Shown here piece by piece: positions 1-12,595 of a stretch of DNA of 64,000 nt. The notes beneath the pieces are model-generated. The model did no database searches. It was not told where the DNA came from and was given only the letters and a program-made list of their open reading frames with translations. How positions within the stretch are numbered: position 1 is the first letter of the stretch; every line of letters starts with the position of its first letter. Position numbers and translations under genes: made by a program. This stretch comes from Cyathus striatus (lineage: Eukaryota > Basidiomycota > Agaricomycetes > Agaricales > Nidulariaceae). The stretch is taken from the NCBI GenBank assembly GCA_025738555.1, contig JAOVFP010000016.1, forward strand, positions 2,046,001 to 2,110,000, in the 5' to 3' direction.

Positions 1-432
1 CCAATGGGAAGAAATACGCGTACCATGTTTAACTAGTTTTCTGCAGCGGCAACCAAGTAACAACGAACAAGGCGAGCCACTGTGTGACCAAGACTCTGCG
101 TTCACCATTGACCAGCAGTGGCCACAATGTTGAACTGTATGAGGTGTTGCAAATTTGTACATATATAACCCCATCTTGTTTGCAGAGCGGGAAGACGCGG
201 AAGTTTATTCGAAAAAGGCTCACAGGTTGCTCACAGGAAATTATTTTCCGCAACCACACCACTAAGTATGTACTTGCCACAATGTCATTTGATTGATGCG
301 CTGTCTAACAAGGCTGCGTTGCACAGCTAACACAGCCGTTCAGCGCTAGTCTCACCCCTTGATATACTCAAATATATCATGACCTCGAGTTGTTCCAGCA
401 TACCGCTCCCTTCTCCTGTATAGTTTTACACT
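1..432. other. upstream region of kinase A, no gene seen
   Basis: No reading frame here shows a recognisable domain or a convincing splice structure. The stretch holds the presumed promoter of the plus-strand kinase that starts at 433. It may also contain the end of a neighbouring gene cut by the window edge, but nothing supports this directly. Confidence 0.4.
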
Positions 433-2478
433 ATGGTTAACTTGAGGTTGGTCGCGCCTTATCAAGGGGATATTGTATGCACATATGAAGTGGCGAGAGA
501 TATCATAGCTCAAAATCAATCCTGTATGCCATAACCACCAAGCGCTTCTGTTTCGGGTGGTAGTTAATTAACAGCTCTTAGTTTTAGGGCGGTACGATGA
601 ATGGGATGACACACGACGAAGCCTACAAGCTTTTAGCAATGCGGCTCTTCACGCACTTTGTATCGACCTTGCACTTGAACAGAATGCACGGATTTCAATG
701 CTAGTAAATCAAGGTCGCCTCTCAAAACTTTCACAGAAAGAGTTCGAGGGATTGTGTTCCCATGTCTACTATGAAGTACGCAGACGGCATTTGGAATACA
801 AAGATGCAACCAGTGAAACAGATGAATCAGACATGGTGTGTTCCTATGTTTGTTACCAGTAACCTATATGTACTTAGCGACTTCAGTCTCCAGATTCTGT
901 ATCGTTTACGTTTAAACAAAGAAGGCCTGAGAGATGCTCTGTTGTTTCAACTATCTCAATGACAGCCCAAAGGCTGATTCCTCTCGATGTGATGGAGCTA
1001 TGCTCAACAATCTACCATATAACGAAAGATAAATCGAAATATAGAGCTCTTCTCAATCTAAGAGGGAATGATGCGCAAGTTATCTTGGATTTCTTACAGA
1101 TGGTATAATCTTCCCTTACTCTTTTTGAGAAACCTTACGAAGAAGACAAGTCAGGCATTGGATTCTCAATGGTTACATGCCGATGTACAAAAACGACACC
1201 TCGTCACCACATTAAAATTATCGAGTAAATCATCGCTTTATCCAAAATGTCTCACATTAGAAGGGGTTACGGTCGAAGAATCCGCTGTAACGGCTGGCCA
1301 TTTCGGTGAGATTTGGAAAGGTAGCTTTCAGGGGCATGCAGTGTGCCTCAAAGTCGTCAAAGTTTATCAACGTTCTCGTATAGACGACCTGTTGAAGGTA
1401 AATCACCTCGATCATTTCAGCTATGCATAGAATCTCAAGCTATGCAACTGTTCAGGCTTTTTCGAAAGAGGGAATAATATGGGGTCACCTGTGTCACGAG
1501 AATGTTCTCCCTTTCTACGGGATATACCATCTATCAGATGCATGCGGCCGAATTTGCCTAACCTCTCCCTGGATGGAAAGCGGAAATGTTACTGAGCACC
1601 TGAAGCGTAATCCAGATGCCAATCGTATTCATCTGGTAAACAAGCGTGCAAATAATTGTAATTATACGAAAGCTGAAATATCACGTAGGTTCTGGACGCC
1701 ATTGAAGGGATATCATATCTACATGACAGCGGAGTGATACATGGCGATCTTAAAGGAGTTTGTTTCTGATATTCATCTGATGAAAGATCCATTATTCATG
1801 ATTTATTTTACAGGCAAACATTTTAATATCCCCTCAGGGAAGAGCATGTCTTGCAGATTTCGGACTTTCTACCGTTGTAGATGCCGAGATAGTGCGATGG
1901 ACGTCACTTGATAGCAGTTCACGCACGGGTGGGACTGTTCGATGGAGCGCGCCAGAGCTCATGGATCCCGAAAATGAAAATACGAGACCGAGCACGGCGA
2001 GCGATATCTATGCATTTTCATGTGTTTGCTATGAGGTAGCTTCCACTTTCATATTTCTTTTCTTATTTATTTATATGTACTTATAATACTACAGGTTTTC
2101 ACTGGAACCAGTCCATTCCATGAAATATCCCGAGATACCGCGGTAATGCTAAAAGTGATGCGAGGAGAAAGACCTTCCTTGCCATCTTGGAACAGTCTTC
2201 CGCGTCGTAGATGGGGATTGACACCCAATGTGTGGTCATTAATGGAGCAATGTTGGCAGCAAGAACCGTCAAAAAGGCCAGCTGCGTGCAGAATCGTCGA
2301 TACTATACATGATATTAGTCCCACAAATCTAGGTGGTGATTGGTTTACTGGTGATGCACGTAATGTGGCACGTTCAAGCTGGGAATCTATTTCTCCCTCT
2401 AAATTTCGAAATGCGGTACATAAACCTGTTGATCTATTAGCTGTGGATAAGATACTTCAGTTAGCCTCAGGCTCATAG
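433..2478 (+). CDS. TKL-like protein kinase A (spliced)
   Basis: Predicted cytoplasmic Ser/Thr or Tyr protein kinase of the tyrosine-kinase-like group. Start chosen at 433 (MVNLRLVAPYQGD), followed by an intron near 524-587 and an N-terminal helical region (RYDEWDD..., then LSQKEFEGLCSHVYYE) shared with kinases B and C. Next comes a pre-kinase module (KYRALLNLRG..AQVILDFLQ). The kinase domain has a Gly-rich loop AGHFGEIWKG near 1300, the ATP lysine in VCLKVV, catalytic loop HGDLKG near 1743 (Gly replaces the usual Arg of HRD, common in this fungal group), DFGLS near 1860, APEL near 1955 and a C-lobe WSLMEQCWQQEPSKRP. A tail motif SWESISPSKFRNAV near 2390 ends the protein. Introns interrupt the domain after LLK, directly after HGDLKG, and after CVCYE. 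All kinase motifs are present, so it looks functional. Exact exon borders are inferred by reading splice sites. Confidence 0.8.
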
Positions 2479-2712
2479 TTCGTTCTGGCAGTAGTATGGT
2501 TGCTTATGGATGTTGTAACTTATGTGGCATTTCAGGAATTAATTGGTGTTCAAAACAACCCCTTCGTTGGCCTTCATAATATCCTAACCTATCTACCCAA
2601 TGCACAACAATATCTTCGTAGGATTTAAGCGTTTGGATTATTTATCTCGTAATAAGGAACCATCACGCATGTTTGAATATAAAAGAAAAAGATTACTAGA
2701 CCCTGAAAATAG

Positions 2713-3638
2713 TCATGCAGAGGGATTGAACTATTCGTTACTTCATAAGCTATAACGTATCTAACCACTACATAACAGTGTTGTAATAGTATTCAAACAT
2801 GCGTACTACTTATTTATTTCAATTTTCAGCGAACATACTCGCCGAGTCTGAAAAGGCATATAGAGGCAGAGTGGCTCAGCAAATTCAAAGGAAAGCGCCA
2901 TAAAAATATACTCAACAGTGAGTTCTAGGGACTGAAATTACAACTTATACAGAGGAATCGAACCCTTCCTCAAGCCTTCATAAACATTTTAGCTTGATTT
3001 TAGCTTATCTGCCACTTCACAATGGTATTTAATTCATGCATACTTATTAACTATTCATCTCATTTCCAAGCAAGCAAGCACTGAACATTCTCAAGTCTTA
3101 GTCTACGAGAAAATCATGATGCACGAGACTTGATCCAAATAATAGCGCCAAAATAATGCAAAGCTTATCGATAACGGCGTGCAAGGGAATCGAACCCTTC
3201 GATAGCTTCGAGTCTTGTTACTGACTCATGCACGATAGTGTCTTGATAGTGAATAAGTACTCGATTTGTTTATCTCATTTCTTAGGGAGCACTATTAACT
3301 GATCCGCCAAAAAATACTATAGAGCACAACTTATCAGCCGTACAGAGGGATCGAACCCGTCGTTTTGCCTTCGTTAGCTTTCAGTGTTATAACCTATCTA
3401 ACCACTGCACGATAATATCTTGATACTGCTTGCTTGAGTGTTCAATTTAATCAAGTTCATCGTACTCCTTAGGGAGAAATGAGCATACTGGAATAGACGT
3501 ACCGAAGAAAAGTTGGTGAGCTAAAGCCTAATCAGTCCAGAGCACCAAAAAAACATATAACCCATGCCTGGCGGAGGGAGCAAAGTCATGCAGGGCACTC
3601 GAACCCTATGGTAGCTTTACCACATAACTGCTGTACAA
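2713..3638 (-). repeat. cluster of five degenerate tRNA-like repeats
   Basis: Five 53-78-base segments on the minus strand, at 2713-2775, 2945-3022, 3177-3235, 3338-3412 and 3586-3638, each carry a pol III B-box-like GGTTCGA core or a one-base variant. Each also has 5' and 3' ends that pair like a seven-base acceptor stem; in the copy at 3338-3412 all seven pairs form, two as G-T wobbles. Several keep an A-box-like GTGGTTAGATA. The anticodon arms are not convincing, so functional tRNA genes are unlikely. Recurring flanks such as TTATTTATCTC suggest a repeated unit of about 160-250 bases. tRNA pseudogenes or a tRNA-derived SINE array are the best explanations. Confidence 0.55.
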
Positions 3639-3775
3639 TACTAGTTCAATAACACCCAATCGTTCGGATTATTTATCGAGTTTCTCGAGCACCATAATTC
3701 CCGTAAAAAACGGACCAAGAAAAAGAAATTCCACAAACACAAAATTCCATCCATTCACAAAAAATACATACAAAA

Positions 3776-5704
3776 TCAAATCAACAAATCATACCCCTTT
3801 CCCTTCGCCTCCAAAGCATCTTTCACAATCCACATCCCCTTAAGCACCAACTCTTCCTCCAGCCTCCTCCCCGCAACCTGAACACCAACAGGCAACCCAT
3901 GCATCCCCTTCGCATCATACATCTCATACACCTTCCCCTCCACAGCATTATCACTCCTAAACCCCTTCCCAAGCCCATCAAGCACAGAAGAAACCTTGGT
4001 GACAGGAAGCACACCAGCCGTATAATCCAAAATATTAAACATAAACGAATACCCACACGCGCGCCAACCATACTTCATCCCACCATCCGGAACAGCCGGC
4101 AACGCATTAGGAACCGTCAACGTCAGCTCTACGCCCGTCGAATCAAGGTACTCTTTCCATTTCTGCTTTTCCCCCTCTCGCAGGGCTACCAATTTCCAGA
4201 ATTCGTATACTGATTTTTCGGAGTAGCCGTCTAGGAGGGAGGCGTATATGTTGTCGTGTTTGATGTGGCGGATGTACCAGGTGTATAGTTTGCGGAGGAT
4301 GGAGGGGAGTTGGAACATTTTGAGACCTTGGGCTACGCCTGGGTCGTTTGATTCGAAGTAGGAAATGGGGTCGGTGCATGTGCGCATGCCGTCTGCGAGG
4401 AGGAGTTGTGCGCCTATTTGGATTAGGTTTGGGATTGAAGGTGGTGTTCTGTGGGTGGTTACTTAGTGTGAGTAGGGAGAAGGGGTGTAAGGGCGTACAG
4501 CTCGATTACTTCGTGTCCTTGAGCTTTCAGAGCTTCTATTACGGTGTCGAGGGCGCGTTCGCATGCCGGAGAGGGTGTCACGAAACCTGTAAGAGCTCGT
4601 TAGTGCCAAAGAGGAAAAAGGGGGGAAAAAATGTACCATCATGTCGAATAACACCCCACTTTGGCTTTCCCGGATTCTTAAATTCAACCTCTCTCCACGG
4701 AATCGGATGTACCTATCCATCCATCCCTCATTAGCCCATACCCACCCCAAAATCAAACCACACTCACAGTATGATCATACTTCCACGGGGACATACTCAT
4801 CACGCCCTTCCAAAACGTCTCCAAATCCTCCAACGTCCTCGCCATAGGACTATACACAGCAGGCACACCCTCCTGCCCCGGTATACTAGTCGCATTCCCA
4901 ACCTTCATAAACCTTCCCGTACTGCACTTGATCGAGTACACGCCACTATAATGCGCAGGCACCCTCACGCTGCCCGCGACATCTGTGCCGATGCCGATTC
5001 TGGATCCTCCGTAGGCGAGTAAGGCCGATTCGCCACCGGTGGAGCCGCCGGGTGAGTAGGCGGCGTTGTGTGGGTTCGAAGTGCGCCCGAAGAGCGGGTT
5101 TGTGGATTCGAAGGAGAGGAGGGTGATGGGGATGTTGGTTTTGACGAAGGGGAGGGCGCCTGCGTCCAGTAGGAGCTGTGTGAGTGGAGCGTGACGCTGG
5201 AAAGGTCGGTTGACGAGGGGCGTGTAGCCCATTGTTGAGTCGTACCCCGCCACGCCTACTGTCTATTCACGTATACGTAAACACGGTGGAGAGGAAGAGG
5301 GGAGGAAAGGGGAAACGTACATCTTTCATACTAACAGGCATACCGGCCAACGGACCCTTCTTATCGCACACCCCAGCCCACTCAATAGCATCGGTAATCA
5401 TAACCTCTGTAAGACAGTTAGTCGCCCTATGTGCGCGTATGGCCTGTTTCCCATAGGCCAGCAACACATCTTGCGGGTCGAGAGTGCCTTCTTGCACTTG
5501 GGATACAATAGACGATACAGGCTGCGCGAGAATGCGGTAGTCGGCTTGAGTAAGTGAACTGTGGAAATCTGGAGGAAGAGTAGCGAGGCGCTGTGCGCGT
5601 TCTGCTTGCTTTGCTTTGCTACATTATAGTATAAGTTAGTAAGGAGTAGAAGAGAGGAGGAGGGAAACGCACACAGCACGACGGTGGGCAAAGTATCCAA
5701 ACAT
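3776..5704 (-). CDS. amidase-signature family enzyme (acetamidase-like)
   Basis: Predicted amidase hydrolysing short-chain or aromatic amides to acid and ammonia (AS family). Start at 5704 gives MFGYFAHRRAV, then an intron and KAKQAERAQRLATLPPDF, the usual N-terminus of fungal acetamidases. The catalytic lysine lies in GMPVSMKD near 5325, the cis-serine in GGSTGGES near 5045 and the nucleophilic serine in GTDVAGSVR near 4975, so the Ser-cisSer-Lys triad is complete. The C-terminus runs to YDLLI at 3776. Several short introns split the gene, including one after SMKD and others near 4450-4750. No signal peptide or membrane segment is seen. The usual family length of about 550 residues fits. It sits tail-first to the tRNA-like cluster and is separated from MOB4 by about 500 bases. 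Substrate cannot be told from sequence. Confidence 0.88.
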
Positions 5705-6208
5705 CCTCGGGAGGTCCAGGAAGGGGATGGGGGAAGGAGAAGGAGAGTGCCCCTGGTTCTTAAACTAGCGCAGCTGGGCATGGGAGAATGGGTGAGGACA
5801 GAAAGGGTCAACGTAAACGAAGCATCGCAGATGATATATGATATTGATGCAGATGAACACATCGACTTCGCTTCGTTCTTATCAGACCTTTCCCATTGTT
5901 CATTTCCATTTCTCCATCTCAAAGAGGTCTCGAGAGCTCTGGTCACATTCCAGAGGGTGCATTGGGGAACGAAATATCCAACTGCAAGTGCGAATGGTGG
6001 TTAAGAAAGGGAATAAAGGGAATAAAGATAGATTTAGCTCAAAACAGCATCTCGAAATAGCCCACGCTGATATCTTTGAACTCCCATCCTGATTTCATTC
6101 CGTTCCAACCCCAGAACATAAAAAAATCTCATAAAACAGTAAAGAAATACTGAGTAATAAGCAAGGTATCCAAGAAGTTATAAAAACACAGAAAACCATC
6201 TGAGAAAA
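5705..6208. other. intergenic region between MOB4 and the amidase
   Basis: Roughly 500 bases holding the presumed promoter of the amidase and the 3' UTR of MOB4, both minus-strand genes. Reading frames in it show no domain and no plausible splice partners. Nothing else is seen. Confidence 0.5.
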
Positions 6209-8402
6209 CTACGTGCTAGCGCCGACCACAGCCTCAGGCTCGTCCTTCTTTTCACCCTCCTCCTCCTTCTTGGGCTCCTCCAGCGAATCAGAGTCAGCAG
6301 AAGGTGCAGGTGTATCTTCTGCCTTCACCTCTTTCACTTCTTCCACAGCCTCAGGTTCAACCTTGGCCTCTGCCGGTACCTCGGCCTCCACTTCAACCGG
6401 TGCAGGAGTCTCAGCCTCCGCCTCAGCCTTAGGAACAGAAACCTCCTCCTTCCCTTTCTCTTCAACAGGCGCCTCCGTCTCCACCTTCTCCTCAACAGGA
6501 ACAGGCGCCGCCTCCTCTTTAACAGCAGCAGGCTCCACACTCTCTTTAACAGCCTCCGCAAACGTCTTCTCATGCTCGTGTTCTGGCTCCTGCTTCTCTT
6601 CAGACACAACAGCAGGTATCTCCTCCACTTTTGACTCTTCCTCAACAGCGACAGCGACAGCTTCTGGTGCTGATGCTGGCACTGGCGCAGGAGCAGCTTC
6701 AAGCTCAGGTACAGACGTATCCTCCTTCACAGGAACAGATTCCTCCTCTCCAGTGGCAGGCGAGGGAGCATCAACTAATGCAGACGCCTCCGTAGCGGGT
6801 GCGGCGGCGGCTTTTTCCTCTTCTTTAGGTTCCTCTAACATCGGTGGAGTAAGTAAGCCAAGTCTCAACGACAGCATATAATGCAAACGAACCTATTTCA
6901 ACAGGGGGCACCTCGACCTCAACCTCAACCTCCTCAACCTTCCCCTCCTCCTCCTGCTCCTCCTTCACAATAACGACATCATCAACCTTCTCCGCCGTAG
7001 GCGTAGGAGGCACCTCATCATCATCATTATCACCCTCCACCTCCTCGCCCCTCCCAAACTCCTCACCAGGCCTTGCAGTCTTACTCCCACCCAGCTCCTC
7101 CAACTCCTCCTGTTCAAGCTCAGGCTCCTCCGTCTCCACCTCCGCACTAAACCGATTCGCCAGATCCTCAACCAAATCCCGCGAATCGCTATGGACCATT
7201 GTATCAGTCCTATTCCTCCCCACGCGGCGCGGGGAAATATCTCCCCCAGGAGAGAGCGGCGCAGGTCCTAGACCAAGCAACGGTGGAGACTTTGACTTTC
7301 TCCCTCCGTGTGGTCCAACGGTCTGATCACGAGTATGTGAAGGCCGTAACAACACCTGCTGCGCCTGTCCCTGTCCCAGGCCTTGCTGCCCCCCTCCCTC
7401 TCCCTCTCCAGTCCTGGTCCATGCCCAAGCGGTTCCTCAAGCTCATGCCTTCCAAACTCTTCCTCTCCAAATCCAACCGCGCTAGACGGTATAACGAGGA
7501 ACTCGGCCGGGACCAAGCGGAATTTATACGTTAAAGCGAGGAAGCGCCCGTACAGGGATGATTCGGCTTCTGCTTGTTCGAATGCTTCGCGGTGGTGGAA
7601 GTAGGCGTGGGCGAAGATACGGCCTAGTCTCCGGGCGAGGGAGGAAAAGTGTCTGTGGGATGTTTGTGGGATTTGGAGGCTGGGTAAGGGAGGGAAGTTG
7701 GTGGAGTTTGTGGATAGGGGAGAGGGGGGTGGGGACATACCGTGATGGAAAAGCGCGTGGAGAGTTGAGGAGCGCTGTTGCGCTGTCGAGGGTGTGCAGT
7801 ATGTAATCTATGGCGCAGCATTGCTGCATCAGCTCAGTTAGTGTAGTTTTCGTTCTGCCAATTGGAATATAAAGGAAAGTACCTCCATGGCACCGTCGTT
7901 CCCGTGTGCGACGCATAGGTAGAGCCATTCGCCTGCTTTCATCTCTGGACAGGATGCGCGTGTGCATTCTTGTTGGAGGGTGGTTATCAGTGGGTGGGTT
8001 AAGTCCTGTGCGAGGCGTCTACCATGCTATTCTCAGTACTATTCCACCCACTTGAAGAGAAAAAAAGAAAACAAACCGCAACTGCTCGTAAATCCAACAA
8101 GCCTCATCAACAGCGACCTCCTTCCCCCCCTCCTCCTTCTCCTTATCCTCTTCCTTATCCTCTTCCTTCCCTCCTTCCTCCTCTTTCTTCTCCTTCCCCT
8201 CCTCCTTCGACTCCGCATCAGGCACCTTACTCGGCAAACTCACAATGGTATTCACATCATGCACGTCCAGCCGGATAAGCAGGGAGATGTACTCTTGTAG
8301 CTGGAAGGCGCTGTCGAGCGAGGAGAGCGAGGGGAGGGATTTGACGGGGTAGAAGGAGGATATTCGGGAGCCGCGTAGGGGGCGTTGGATTTCTGCTGTC
8401 AT
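6209..8402 (-). CDS. mob4: MOB4/phocein-family protein with acidic C-terminal tail
   Basis: MOB kinase-activator fold protein of the phocein (MOB4) branch, a core subunit of the STRIPAK phosphatase-kinase complex in animals and, as MOB3, in ascomycetes. Start at 8402 gives MTAEIQRPLRGSRISSFYP. Spliced core motifs are ECTRASCPEMKAGEWLYLC with VAHG (two zinc cysteines), QCCAIDYILHTLDSATALL, FPSR, and IFAHAYFHHREAF (zinc histidines), then a YKF..PAEFLVIP end. An inserted Lys/Glu-rich stretch lies near residues 65-95. After the core, near 7480, an intron or frame change leads into a Pro/Ser-rich linker and then a tail of more than 250 residues extremely rich in Glu, Ala, Val and Pro, interrupted by a 58-base intron near 6835-6893. 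Human MOB4 is about 225 residues, so the tail roughly triples the length. The core assignment is firm; the exact splice near 7400-7490 is uncertain. Confidence 0.85.
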
Positions 8403-9304
8403 TAGTGTTTGTTATGTCGGGTCGTTAGTGGGGATGGAGGATGGAGGATGGGAGGATGGAGAACGCGGAGCGTGCGGTGCGTGACACGAGTTGGAAAGAT
8501 TGTGGGAATGTTGGGTGTAACGTAATTGTGACACGACAAACGTTGACTTGTCAAGTTCATACTTTGTACAAGTTCGCACAAAACTTGCACAAAACAGCCC
8601 GACACTGGTCTATCGGTATTCTTCCACTTGTGCAAAATTTCTTGTCTGTGTTTCAGAATGCTCGATGAGAAAAATGCGGACGTGGTTCAGTCAGTCAGAG
8701 TCTAGTTGCTAGACTCAACTTTATCACTTGCAGGGCTAGGCAACATGTAGGCTTGCGGAAGTAAACTGGCTTTTTGCTCCATACGTAGGAATAGGATGTG
8801 ATTTATGTCTTTGGATTAAATTTTACCCTATAACTTCACTATAAGGCACTGTTGATTGAGGATCAGCTTGTGAAATTATAGCACTATTGCGACTGAGCAC
8901 AGCTCGTCGATGCTTACCAGTTGACTGACTTTGACAACAAGTTTGAGGATTGAAGTATTTCCGATTGTTTCTGAAAATTTACAGTATATCCTCAGTATAA
9001 CACCGTCAATAATAATATAATAACCCTACTGCTTTGCATAAAAGCTGGCCCAGTCTGTCGTCCTGTTGAATTCTGGAATTAGTATTCCACCTGATGTCCG
9101 TTTGATTTTTGATTTTTGACGGACACAGCATTAAAAGAGATTTCAGAACTTATGCATTGCCGTCCGGAGACTCAGTTTTGCTGTGAACATGATTCAATTT
9201 TGTTTACACTGGATCTTTAATCAAATTTTATTATTAAGTACGCCTGTACATGCTGATCTGAATGACGTGAATGTAAAGGTACAGTAATATGAACAGTTAC
9301 ATAA
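8403..9304. other. intergenic region, promoter of MOB4
   Basis: About 900 bases, AT-rich toward 9,000-9,240, without a supportable gene. The MOB4 promoter should lie at the left end. The right end is the 3' flank of kinase B; from about 9268 it is repeated downstream of kinase C. Confidence 0.5.
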
Positions 9305-11429
9305 CTAACTTGAAGATATCAAATTACACAGCAACTCATCCACAGCTCGCAGGTCAATGCTCCGATGTACCTCATTTCGGAATTTAGATGGTGAGATGGA
9401 TTCAAGGCTGTGAGTTACATCGAGGATAAACCCAGGGACCCCAGCCACTTCTCCGCCTGCAGCTACCCTCGCCCGAATTAACTTGTGTATTCTTTCAATT
9501 ATCGCGCTTGCTGTTGGCCTTTTTGCCGCGTTTTGCTGCCAACATTGCTCCATTAATGCCCACGCACGGGTTGTTAATCCCCATCGACGACACGGAAGAC
9601 TATTTTGAGCTGGTAAGCTCGGTCTTTCTCCTCGCATCACTTTGAGCATTACTGCCGGATCGCGGACTATCTCGTAGAATGGATTACTTCCGGTGAATAT
9701 CTACAAATTTTTGGGTTTTAATGTGTGCGTCCCAATATCAAGAAAGGAAGTTTACCTCGTAGCAAACACATGAAAATGCATATATATCACTTGCCGTGGT
9801 TGGTCTTGCATTTTCGTTCTCTGAGTCCATGAGCTCTGGCGCGGTCCATCTTACAGTACCGCCGATGCTTGCTGAGCTCTCCAGTGATGTCCATCGGAGT
9901 ATTTCTGCGTCAACGACGGTGGAAAGGCCAAAGTCCGCGAGGCACGCTCTTCCTCCAGGGGTTACAAGGATGTTGGCCTGAAAATGTATTTCGTTAATTG
10001 GGTTTTTTCATTGGATGAATGCCCATATACAGACCCCTTTTAGATCTCCGTGTATTACTTCATTGGCGTGAAGGTAGGAGATTCCCTCGATTGTATCTAA
10101 CACCTACAGTGTATATTGTTAGCCAACGAGCTGAATGTAGGGTATGATTCGTTGGCTTACAAGTAAGGTACGGTTTACGTCGGGATTGCACTTCAGATGT
10201 TCGTTTATATTTCCGCGTTCCATCCAAGGAGAAGTAAGGCATATTCGACCGAAGGAATCAACAAGATGGTATATCCCGTAGAAAGGAAGCACATTTTCGT
10301 GACACAGATGACCCCATAATATTCCCTCTTTAGAGAAAGCCTATGAATTATATTATTAATTTCTATTCGCGTGCGAGAATTTGAGCTCTTACCTTGAGTA
10401 GATCATCTATATGAGAGCGTTGATAAACTTTTACAACTTTAAGACACACAGCTTGCCCGCGAAACTGGCCTTTCCAAATTTCACCGAAATGACCTGCTGT
10501 AACAGCAGATTCTTCCACCTTGACTCCATCCAAGGTGAAACATTTCGGGTAAAGAGAAGTTTTCCTTGACAGTCTTAAAGCTGTGATAAGAAGTCGTTTT
10601 TGCATTTTGGTATGTAGTCCCTCAAAGTCTAGGGCCTGGTCATTGTTTTAGCCACCTTCATTGAAGCAAATGGTAGAGAGAGATATACCATTTGTAAGAA
10701 GTCCAGAATGATTTGAGCATCGTTTCCTCTTTTACTAAGTAGAGCTCGATATTTATCTTTATCTTTAGTGATTTGGTATATGGTTGTGGATATATCCAAG
10801 ACATTCAAGGTACTCCGCCTCTGGGAATGGATCGGAATTGGTATTGAAGTACTAGGGGGTGAAGATAGAGTCGAGGTAGACGTTGAGAAGCTCTCTAGTC
10901 TTTTGCCTTTATGAAATGCAAAATAAATTGGGACTGAAACCTAAAGATATTAAGTTTATATGTTAGTTGTAATAATAAACAAAGTATATACCTCCGAGCC
11001 GGGTTCATTGCTCGCACTCTTGTACTCGGAGTGCCGCCTGTGTATTTCATAGTAAACATGAGAGCACAGTCCCTTAAATTCCTTCTGAGAGAGTTTTGAG
11101 AGGGGACTTTGGGTTTTATCTTCAGAGTGTAGTTAATATCATGAGATTGTATAGTATCGGTCCGGCCTTTACCCTGACGCATTGGCGTCGATATATCTCG
11201 AGCCAATTGTTCCGAGGCAAGGTCGATGCAAAGAGTATGGAGAAGTGCATTGTCAAAAGATAGCAGACCCCAACGTGTTGCAGCCCACTCATCACATTTC
11301 CATAACACTGTACCTTGTTAATAAGAAAACGGAAGCGTAAACAATATATTGCTTACATGACGGATTTTGAGCTATTATACCTCTTGCAACTTGGTACATC
11401 AACGTGATGTCGCCATGAAATGCTGACAT
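9305..11429 (-). CDS. TKL-like protein kinase B (spliced)
   Basis: Paralogue of kinase A and nearly the twin of kinase C. Start at 11429 gives MSAFHGDITLMYQVARG, followed by an intron and the DEW..TR helical region, LSQKEFKGLCSHVYYE near 11080, the pre-kinase module KYRALLSKRG..AQIILDFLQ near 10720, and a complete kinase domain: AGHFGEIWKG, VCLKVVKV, HGDLKG near 10035, ADFGLS near 9930, APEL near 9835 and a C-lobe WALMEQCWQQNAAKRPTAS. The protein ends with the family tail SLESISPSKFRNEV. Compared with A it has an extra intron near 11110-11165 (donor GTAAAG, acceptor CTGAAG) in the N-terminal region. All catalytic residues are present. Predicted cytoplasmic; no signal or membrane segment seen. 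Confidence 0.8.
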
Positions 11430-11796
11430 ATTCTGGCTCGTCATTTACTAGCGTGATAGGTAAGGGTATGTAGTTGGAACTCAAAAGGCCGTACATCGTG
11501 CATATAAGATCATTTTCATTGGCGGATCTATGTTGAAGCTAGCGCCCGGTGCTGCGTGTTAACATTGATAATTAAGGCTGTGCGTGATAGTGGTACATAG
11601 TAGGGTGCATAGATGATGATCTTGGGTTACTGGGCTACCAACACATGTGCGTCAATCAAGCCTAAGTAGTTCTCGACCATCGAAAGCTGTAAAATCTTCG
11701 AGAAGAAGATTCCAGGAGAAATATTTTTTCGATGCCCTTGCACGCCCTCTAATCTCCATGTGATCTTTTGTGTAAGTGGGGTGATATGTGTATTAC

Positions 11797-12552
11797 TAAT
11801 ACTATAATGTCCGTCACCAGTGGCTTCGATTCTGATTGATCCCTGTCGGTAAGCACCGAGGCTGGGAAATGCTTTGTCACTGAGGGGGTGATTGATTGCA
11901 AATGCGCTATAGTGGAATTAATCACTTACTGTTGTAATAGTTTGAAATCACTCCTTGTATTTAGAAGTGTAGTAAATGAAATCAATGAGAAGTGGAATCA
12001 ACAACGTAGTGAAATCGGTGCTAGTAGGTACGAAATCAATAAGACAGAATCAAAGAAGTATTGGAATCAATAAAAAGCGAAATCTGTTAAAAATCTAATA
12101 GATTACTTTAAAAGCTATGGTCCCCAACCACAAGGATAACATAGCGGTAGCGTTGTTAACCATACGCGCATAGCCATTATACCAACCAGTCTTTTTAAAA
12201 TTGTTGCGCTTCCTGTTAGTTAACCTATAGCTCGCTATTATTTTTGTTAGTTGGGTTAAAATATTCTTGATGGTTCCTAAACAAAATCAAATTAATAACA
12301 TGACACCATGGTTGAATTAATAAGTAAATTAAATGAGCCTTGAGCTGCAGTAGGTACTGGTATAGAGGGAGTTCAAATTTTCATGAAGTCATCAAAAATG
12401 ATAGCGAGCTATAGGTTAAGTAACTGACAGAAAGTGCAGCATTTTGAAAAGACCAAATGGTGCAACGGCCATGCATACACAGTTAACAACACTACCGCGA
12501 TGAAAGTCCTTTAGTTCGACAGTCAGTATGTTCAGACGTGGTTCAGGTTTAA
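11797..12552. other. spacer between duplicated kinase units, no gene seen
   Basis: AT-rich sequence between the two kinase duplicons. It contains no credible coding region, and I see no target duplication or terminal repeat identifying an inserted element. Confidence 0.5.
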
Positions 12553-12595
12553 GTGACGTGAATGCAAAGGTACAGTAATATGAACAGTTACATAA

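Noticed and set aside
2713..3638. Functional tRNA genes
   Set aside because: B box and acceptor pairing are present, but no copy forms a convincing anticodon arm and T-stems contain mismatches.
6213..6881. Plus-strand 222-codon open frame rich in Ser, Ala and Thr
   Set aside because: It is the mirror of the Glu/Ala-rich MOB4 tail; the biased codons of that tail keep the opposite strand open.
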